Of a stretch of DNA of 11,198 bases, positions 7,379 through 11,198 are shown piece by piece. A program made the translations under genes and the position numbers. Where the stretch lies: contig CALKKA010000001.1 in assembly GCA_937995495.1 (NCBI GenBank), forward strand, positions 1-11,198, given 5' to 3'. A model generated the notes under the pieces. It was not told where the DNA came from. It did not search any database and saw only the letters and a program-made list of their open reading frames with translations. Position 1 is the first letter of the stretch. The number at the start of each line of letters is the position of its first letter. Source of the stretch: an uncultured Phycisphaerae bacterium (GTDB lineage: Bacteria > Planctomycetota > Phycisphaerae > Sedimentisphaerales > Anaerohalosphaeraceae).

Positions 7379-10300
7379 TCAATCTTCCCATTTCTGTCCG
7401 GTCAATCCCACATGCTTGCGAGAGCCAAACGCCAGTTCCTTAACGCCTTGCGGCCAGATACTGAAGACTAGCGAACTCGTATCAAGGGCTTCATCAAATG
7501 CCAGACTCACCGCATAAAACAGCCGGTGATATTGACGAACAATCGTCAGGTCACTGCGAATCATCTCTTCGAATTCAAAATTATACTCATGAGAAAAGGT
7601 TGCTGTATAGCGCGGACTAAAGCGATAGGTCACGGCAGTCACAAAAGCGTTGGAACCTTCCTGGTAATCCTCATAGATGCCATCGTCATCTTCATCGGTC
7701 GGAACCAGGATCGGACCCAAGTAACGGGTCCCGATGTAGTAACTGATGTCCGGATGAACATACCGGCTGACTCCGATGTCAAACTGCTGCATTTCCCCTT
7801 CGTCTATGTCGACATTGACGTCGCTCAGTAAGGTGAAAGTGTCCGAAACACGCCATGCATATTCGCCATTAAATGTGTTCCTGGCAATCCCATAATAGCT
7901 GCTGTTTCGGCGCCTCAGGAAGGGGATCGACGGATCATTGTAAACGAATGCCGCAGGCCCGTATAGCTGGCGGTTGTTTATGTCAACGCTATTATCCGGG
8001 GTCAACACGAGACCTCTACTCAGCGGACTTGTCACATCATCCGCATCATTGTCCACCCATGTCCCTGACAGATCCAACCGCATCCAGTCCAGTTGCCGGC
8101 GATGTTCTTCACTGCCGCGGTGTGTTTGCCATCGCTGGGTCACGCCCAAATGAACGGTGCTTCGTTGGTCAATCACCTCATCACTGCCCTCATAAAACAC
8201 CGCCGCTGCATACGGCGTGATAATGTGACGCATGCCGTTGAGATCCCATATGTCCGAACGCAGATAAGGGTTTTCTTTCCAAAACATCGTAGAGGCTCGA
8301 AGTCCCACTTCTCCGACATAAACGTCTTCTTCACCGGAAATCTGGTTATTGTCCAGATCTTTCTGATAACCGTAATTATCCTCATGGCTAAAACTGCCGG
8401 CAACAAACGGAACCAACTTAACCGTATTGAGCATAATCGGGAGATCCACTTCGTTTCGTGTCCAGGCAAAGGTGTAGTAATCGCTGGTGGCCTGGGGGCC
8501 CAGTGTCGCGTCCTCATCGAATTTGTTACGAAAACGAGCGACCTGATTGTCACTGTAAAATGTGAAACGGTGATCCCAGAAAGATTGACCGGCCAGATGA
8601 TATTCAAGACTGGGAAGTTCTTCGGTCACGGTCTCAAAATCATTGATGCGAATTTTACCCAGAATAGAGAACGCCCAGTTATCCTTGAGCCGTTTAAGGT
8701 AAACCAGCGTCTCCTGTCCTTTATCATTATAAAATTCACTCCGATACATCGATTCCAGAAAAGTACGGTCGGAGATATAACTGGTCTCCAGTGTCAACTG
8801 CCAGTCTTCCGGCAAATATTCCCTATGCCGAAAACTAAATCGTCCACGAACTTCCTGGTCCGGTTCGATATCATCTCGGTTGCGGCTCAGTTGATCCTCC
8901 CCTGTATCGTGCATCACATAGCCAATTAATCCACCAAACGAATCTTCTGTTTCCCATTCGGCGTTAGCACCCACACCCGGGCCGCGCTTACTGAAATAAT
9001 CCACCAGCAATTCGCTTTCCAGCCATTCCGGTTCTTTATAGCCGAATACTTTCGACATGTACCAGAGCGTCTGAACGGATGTGCCGTCAATGTCGTCATT
9101 GCCAATTGCAATTTTTTTGAGTGCGGGGAACGGGCGTTCGAGATTGGTAACCATTTTCGGCCAGCTAAAAAAAGTTTTGTTCTTATACTTGCCGTCGACA
9201 TCAACCATGTGAGCTTCATACCCGGAGCCAGCACTTTCCTTTTTCTTCTTTTCCGTCAGGCGGTGATGTTGTTCAAGCGCTTCACCGCTCAAAAGCACCA
9301 TCCTGGAAACATCCAATGATATCTGAGGCAGATAGAATTCACTGTTGGTTAACTGTACATCTTGAGCCTCAAAAATATCTTCACTCACACGTCCCAGTTT
9401 TTCAGCACGCAAATAGATGGGAACCCCTCGCTCCAGATCAAATATCCGCATTGAGGCATTGACTGCCAAAGCGCGTTTTCTTCCAAAGTCGTAGTATATT
9501 TCGTCACAACGAATGGTTTGTTCACCCTGGGTCATCACAATATTGCCGGAAAGGTAAGCAGACTGGGCTTTGCCTGAACCGATCTGATTGCCCTGCTGCT
9601 GTTCAAGATCAAAATTGTCGGCCTCTGTGAAGAGAACCATGTTGTCGGCCATAAATTCGATCACCTGTTCTTCCGTTTGCTTTTGCCAGAGATAAAATCG
9701 TCCCGACGCAGTATACACTTCCTGACCGTCCGGCATCTTCATTCGCCGAACTTCTGGAACCGGCTCCCACATCGCTGACAGATGGATGGGGTATTGCGGT
9801 GCGACGGGTTCCTCTTCCAGTTCTTCCTGGGGAGACATGGCCTCATCAAGTTGTTTTGCGATGGCAGTCGAGGAGGCGGTCACCGGTTTTTTGTCCGGGC
9901 CCATGCGTGGGTTGGTGATAACGTCGGCAACATCGGGAACCATCGCGCTGGCGGGAATCACCGGGCCGGAAGGAATTTGACTGGTGCCACGTAGAGCGCG
10001 TCCGTAGATTTCAGAGGCCGAAAGGGCTTCAAGGCCGATTTGATTCTTGGAATCCGAAGAGGCAAAAACCTCACCGGTAACCTTAAACTGTGTCACCAGG
10101 GCTTCTGCGCCTTCGATCATGAAATGCTGTACGGCAGTCGTCCGGGACTTAGGACCTTTATGGACCGAAACGTTCCCTTCCAGATATACGCGGGCCAGAT
10201 ATGTATTTCCAGCGCCATAGCCGGCCAACTCCGTTGCCTCAGACTGAAGCCAGATAACTGCCCCGCGTCCGCTCAGAAAGTTATCCCCGATCTGTACCGA

Positions 10301-10489
10301 CACGCCGCCGTCCAATATGATCGCCTGCGACCAATCCTGCATCGGATCCGGACAGACTGCCATCATTGGCGCTGCGATATGAAGATCCTGTCCAGCGAGA
10401 GAAAAACCCTGATTTTGTGAATCGCCAGCTGCAACCCCGCTGCAAATCACCATCGATAATAATGCCAGAATACTGTTAGCCATGAACAT
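7379..10489 (-). CDS. lptD: LptD/OstA-type LPS-assembly outer-membrane protein, with extended N-terminal region
   Basis: Outer-membrane beta-barrel that, in the known family, receives lipopolysaccharide from the Lpt bridge and inserts it in the outer leaflet. The gene encodes 1036 residues from ATG 10489; ATG 10483 is an equally good start, with CAGG 8 bases before it. A signal peptide is clear (MANSILALLSMVICSGVAAG). Two OstA/LptA-like beta-jellyroll stretches follow: about 55-145 (ILDGGVSVQIGDNFLSG, VYLEGNVSVHKG) and about 261-350 (AYLSGNIVMTQGEQTIRCDE, IYYDFGRKRALAVNA), separated by a Pro/Glu-rich linker (about 175-235). The segment near 370-395 resembles the conserved region before the barrel. 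The barrel, about 485-1036, alternates aromatic and polar residues, with LptD-like stretches LPEDWQLTLETSYISDRTFL and MRHIITPYAAAVF. The mature protein has only two cysteines (46 and 328), both N-terminal. It is longer than E. coli LptD, mainly at the N-terminus. It is the first gene of the run, downstream of a candidate promoter. Confidence 0.85.
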   Translation of the reverse strand: MFMANSILALLSMVICSGVAAGDSQNQGFSLAGQDLHIAAPMMAVCPDPMQDWSQAIILDGGVSVQIGDNFLSGRGAVIWLQSEATELAGYGAGNTYLARVYLEGNVSVHKGPKSRTTAVQHFMIEGAEALVTQFKVTGEVFASSDSKNQIGLEALSASEIYGRALRGTSQIPSGPVIPASAMVPDVADVITNPRMGPDKKPVTASSTAIAKQLDEAMSPQEELEEEPVAPQYPIHLSAMWEPVPEVRRMKMPDGQEVYTASGRFYLWQKQTEEQVIEFMADNMVLFTEADNFDLEQQQGNQIGSGKAQSAYLSGNIVMTQGEQTIRCDEIYYDFGRKRALAVNASMRIFDLERGVPIYLRAEKLGRVSEDIFEAQDVQLTNSEFYLPQISLDVSRMVLLSGEALEQHHRLTEKKKKESAGSGYEAHMVDVDGKYKNKTFFSWPKMVTNLERPFPALKKIAIGNDDIDGTSVQTLWYMSKVFGYKEPEWLESELLVDYFSKRGPGVGANAEWETEDSFGGLIGYVMHDTGEDQLSRNRDDIEPDQEVRGRFSFRHREYLPEDWQLTLETSYISDRTFLESMYRSEFYNDKGQETLVYLKRLKDNWAFSILGKIRINDFETVTEELPSLEYHLAGQSFWDHRFTFYSDNQVARFRNKFDEDATLGPQATSDYYTFAWTRNEVDLPIMLNTVKLVPFVAGSFSHEDNYGYQKDLDNNQISGEEDVYVGEVGLRASTMFWKENPYLRSDIWDLNGMRHIITPYAAAVFYEGSDEVIDQRSTVHLGVTQRWQTHRGSEEHRRQLDWMRLDLSGTWVDNDADDVTSPLSRGLVLTPDNSVDINNRQLYGPAAFVYNDPSIPFLRRRNSSYYGIARNTFNGEYAWRVSDTFTLLSDVNVDIDEGEMQQFDIGVSRYVHPDISYYIGTRYLGPILVPTDEDDDGIYEDYQEGSNAFVTAVTYRFSPRYTATFSHEYNFEFEEMIRSDLTIVRQYHRLFYAVSLAFDEALDTSSLVFSIWPQGVKELAFGSRKHVGLTGQKWED

Positions 10490-10554
10490 TACCTGCCTAA
10501 ATACACTCCATTTTATTGTTCCACACCGGCCCTGTCCTTAATCCGTGGGCACAG

Positions 10555-10596
10555 TCGCCGGCGATTATAGCTGTTTTAGCCACTAAATCCAGTCAA
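10555..10596 (-). promoter_or_regulatory. candidate promoter of lptD with palindrome at the start site
   Basis: On the minus strand a perfect TATAAT lies at 10569-10564, about 75 bases before the lptD start. A TTGACT occurs at 10596-10591, but its spacing to the -10 is 21 bases, longer than the usual 16-18, so it may not be the real -35. Immediately after the -10, at 10564-10555, is a perfect ten-base palindrome, TCGCCGGCGA, which would overlap the transcription start and could be an operator. This would leave a 5' leader of roughly 70 bases. The call rests on sequence match alone. Confidence 0.35.
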
Positions 10597-10645
10597 AAAC
10601 CACTAATAATAGTACTGAAAACTGAAATATCACCGGTATCGTAAA

Positions 10646-10757
10646 GATCGAGATCAACAGCTTCCAATGCCGTGGGACTACTCACTCTATAGGGTGTTAC
10701 AGCTTCTGATCGTGGATGACCCCACGGTAGAGGCCATTGATGCGGGCAGGGTCGATC
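10646..10757. repeat. nested three-tier inverted repeat
   Basis: Three pairs of complementary segments nest inside one another: GATCGA (10646-10651) with TCGATC (10752-10757), CAATG (10665-10669) with CATTG (10735-10739), and CCGTGGG (10670-10676) with CCCACGG (10721-10727). A small inner hairpin, CACTC-TATA-GGGTG, lies at 10684-10697. The two innermost tiers stack with only a seven-base bulge on one side. The octamer ACAGCTTC occurs directly repeated at 10657 and 10699. The structure could be an RNA element on either strand or the trace of an old insertion. It lies upstream of the proposed lptD promoter, so it is not an lptD leader if that promoter is right. Confidence 0.35.
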
Positions 10758-10795
10758 ATGAGGGGGAGGATAGTATTTCTGGGTTGTAGACGCCA

Positions 10796-11032
10796 AACTC
10801 TCACATTATTTGCGTATAATTTGGCCTAAAAACACGGACAAAATTATGTGAGGCTTCTGAATCACTCGGTTTTTTGTGAAAGCATCAGAGCTTATGAAGT
10901 CATAAAGCCTGATTTTATCCGAGGGGAGTCAGTGATTCAGAGAGCCCATATACGCGTTAGAACCAGACGCAACTTCTTTTTTGGTAAACATCTCACTGGC
11001 AAAATTGACTGGTCGCCAATTTTGTGAGTGTT
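10796..11032. repeat. small element bounded by imperfect terminal inverted repeats (MITE-like candidate)
   Basis: The left end AACTCTCACATTATTTGCG (10796-10814) and the reverse complement of the right end (11014-11032, AACACTCACAAAATTGGCG) agree at 15 of 19 positions. Two further inverted copies of the core lie inside: 10841-10852 (complement CTCACATAATTT) faces the left end, and 10992-11007 (CTCACTGGCAAAATTG) faces the right end. Each end is therefore its own hairpin. About 140 bases lie between the two end hairpins, including a long stem. I see no target-site duplication and no transposase, so mobility is inference. It occupies the gap between the response-regulator tail and lptD. Confidence 0.35.
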
Positions 11033-11041
11033 GAGTTTTTT
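10827..11041 (+). ncRNA. candidate structured plus-strand small RNA
   Basis: A TATAAT at 10815-10820 on the plus strand, without a convincing -35, would start a transcript near 10827. The most striking structure is a long rod. GGCT plus TCTGAATCACT (10852-10866) pairs with 10931-10946, giving 15 pairs with one bulged G. CGG (10867-10869) pairs with CCG (10919-10921). An inner stem pairs ATCAG-A-GC-TTATG (10884-10896) with CATAA-A-GC-CTGAT (10901-10913), giving 12 pairs around an AAGT loop. AGGGGAGTC (10922-10930) is left unpaired on the 3' side. The transcript would end at the T-run hairpin at 10987-11041. It matches no RNA family I recognise: not tmRNA, RNase P, SRP RNA or a common riboswitch. 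The hairpins are strand-neutral; only the T run and the -10 favour the plus strand. Confidence 0.3.
10987..11041 (+). terminator. intrinsic-terminator-like hairpin followed by six T's
   Basis: AACA (10987-10990), CTCA (10992-10995) and CAAAATTG (11000-11007) pair with CAATTTTG (11017-11024), TGAG (11025-11028) and TGTT (11029-11032). This makes 16 pairs with a one-base and a four-base bulge, then GAG and TTTTTT (11036-11041). The T run is on the plus strand and overlaps the stop codon of the convergent response-regulator gene. On the minus strand the same hairpin has no U run after it, though it may still act at the 3' end of that gene's message. The stem is AT-rich, so it is weaker than a classical terminator. 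Confidence 0.4.
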
Positions 11042-11198
11042 ATCCAACCTGAACGGTAAGATGCCGGCTGACTAACTCGTCCAACTTATTGCGGTCAATC
11101 GGCTTGGACAGGTACCCATCGCATCCCACTTCCATGCATTTTTGTTCATCACCGGTCATCGCATTCGCGGTTACCGCAATAATCGGGGTTTTGACGCC
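11040..11198 (-). CDS. C-terminal end of a response-regulator receiver (REC) domain protein, partial
   Basis: The last 52 residues of a two-component receiver domain enter from the right edge, ending in TAA at 11042-11040. The visible part contains PIIAVTANAM with the conserved switch threonine, then GDEQKCMEVGCDGYLSKPI with the conserved lysine of the KP motif, and the final helix. This is the second half of a CheY-like fold; the phosphorylated aspartate lies outside the window. The protein stops almost at the domain boundary, so it is either a single-domain regulator or, as the form GCDGYLSKPI often suggests, the C-terminal receiver of a hybrid histidine kinase. It is on the same strand as lptD but separated from it by about 550 bp. 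Confidence 0.9.
   Translation of the reverse strand, partial: GVKTPIIAVTANAMTGDEQKCMEVGCDGYLSKPIDRNKLDELVSRHLTVQVG

Noticed and set aside
8093..8929. Long plus-strand open frame of 278 residues antisense to lptD
   Set aside because: It is the mirror of the lptD reading frame, with no recognisable domain or ribosome-binding site; lptD has clear family motifs on the other strand.
10667..10789. Plus-strand 40-residue frame containing the string LLIVDD, reminiscent of a receiver-domain start
   Set aside because: No ribosome-binding site precedes the ATG, the similarity ends after a few residues, and the frame lies inside the inverted repeats. A decayed gene fragment cannot be excluded.
10593..10796. 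Minus-strand 67-residue open frame upstream of lptD
   Set aside because: Its first half is Pro/His-rich and unlike a protein, it has no clear ribosome-binding site, and it runs across the nested inverted repeat and the candidate promoter. The last 25 residues look more protein-like but match nothing I know.
10796..11032. Complete insertion sequence
   Set aside because: There is no transposase frame and no target-site duplication; at most it is a non-autonomous relic.
10827..11041. Assignment of the structured element to 6S RNA, tmRNA, RNase P RNA, SRP RNA or a known riboswitch
   Set aside because: None of the conserved sequence blocks of these families that I can recall is present; only a general rod shape is shared with 6S RNA.

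Overview
The window is a dense run of minus-strand genes typical of a free-living Gram-negative (diderm) bacterium. In transcription order, from high to low coordinates, it reads: an LptD-type outer-membrane protein (10489-7379), a class II fructose-bisphosphate aldolase (7297-6347), a large S41 C-terminal-processing peptidase (6254-3978), lysyl-tRNA synthetase (3957-2488), and two LolC/E (FtsX/MacB)-type ABC permeases (2432-1083, and 996 running off the left edge). The tail of a response-regulator receiver domain (>11198-11040) enters at the right edge. The pairing of lysS with tandem Lol-type permeases, and the form of the LptD and aldolase proteins, suggest Planctomycetota, perhaps Phycisphaerae or relatives. 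This is inferred from remembered family resemblance, not from a search, and is only moderately confident.

The spacers inside the gene run are short: 81 bp lptD-fba, 92 bp fba-S41 with a strong GC hairpin, 20 bp S41-lysS, 55 bp lysS-permease, and 86 bp between the permeases with a small ATTC octamer array. All genes point the same way, so one operon or two overlapping transcription units are likely. Much of its content concerns the envelope: LptD inserts lipopolysaccharide in the outer membrane, the S41 protein is a probable membrane-anchored periplasmic protease, and the two permeases resemble a lipoprotein-release or other periplasm-facing export machine whose ATPase would lie outside the window. 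lysS and fba are housekeeping passengers.

The one substantial gene-poor stretch is 10490-11039. Its lptD-proximal part carries a candidate minus-strand promoter with a perfect palindrome at the expected start site. Its middle holds a nested three-tier inverted repeat. Its distal part (10796-11041) is unusually structured: four inverted copies of a CTCACA-plus-AT motif bracket a long rod-like hairpin, and the last hairpin is followed by a six-T run on the plus strand. This could be a small mobile-element relic (MITE-like), a structured plus-strand RNA, or both, and it is the part of the window I would look at first. I found no CRISPR array, tRNA, rRNA or complete insertion sequence.
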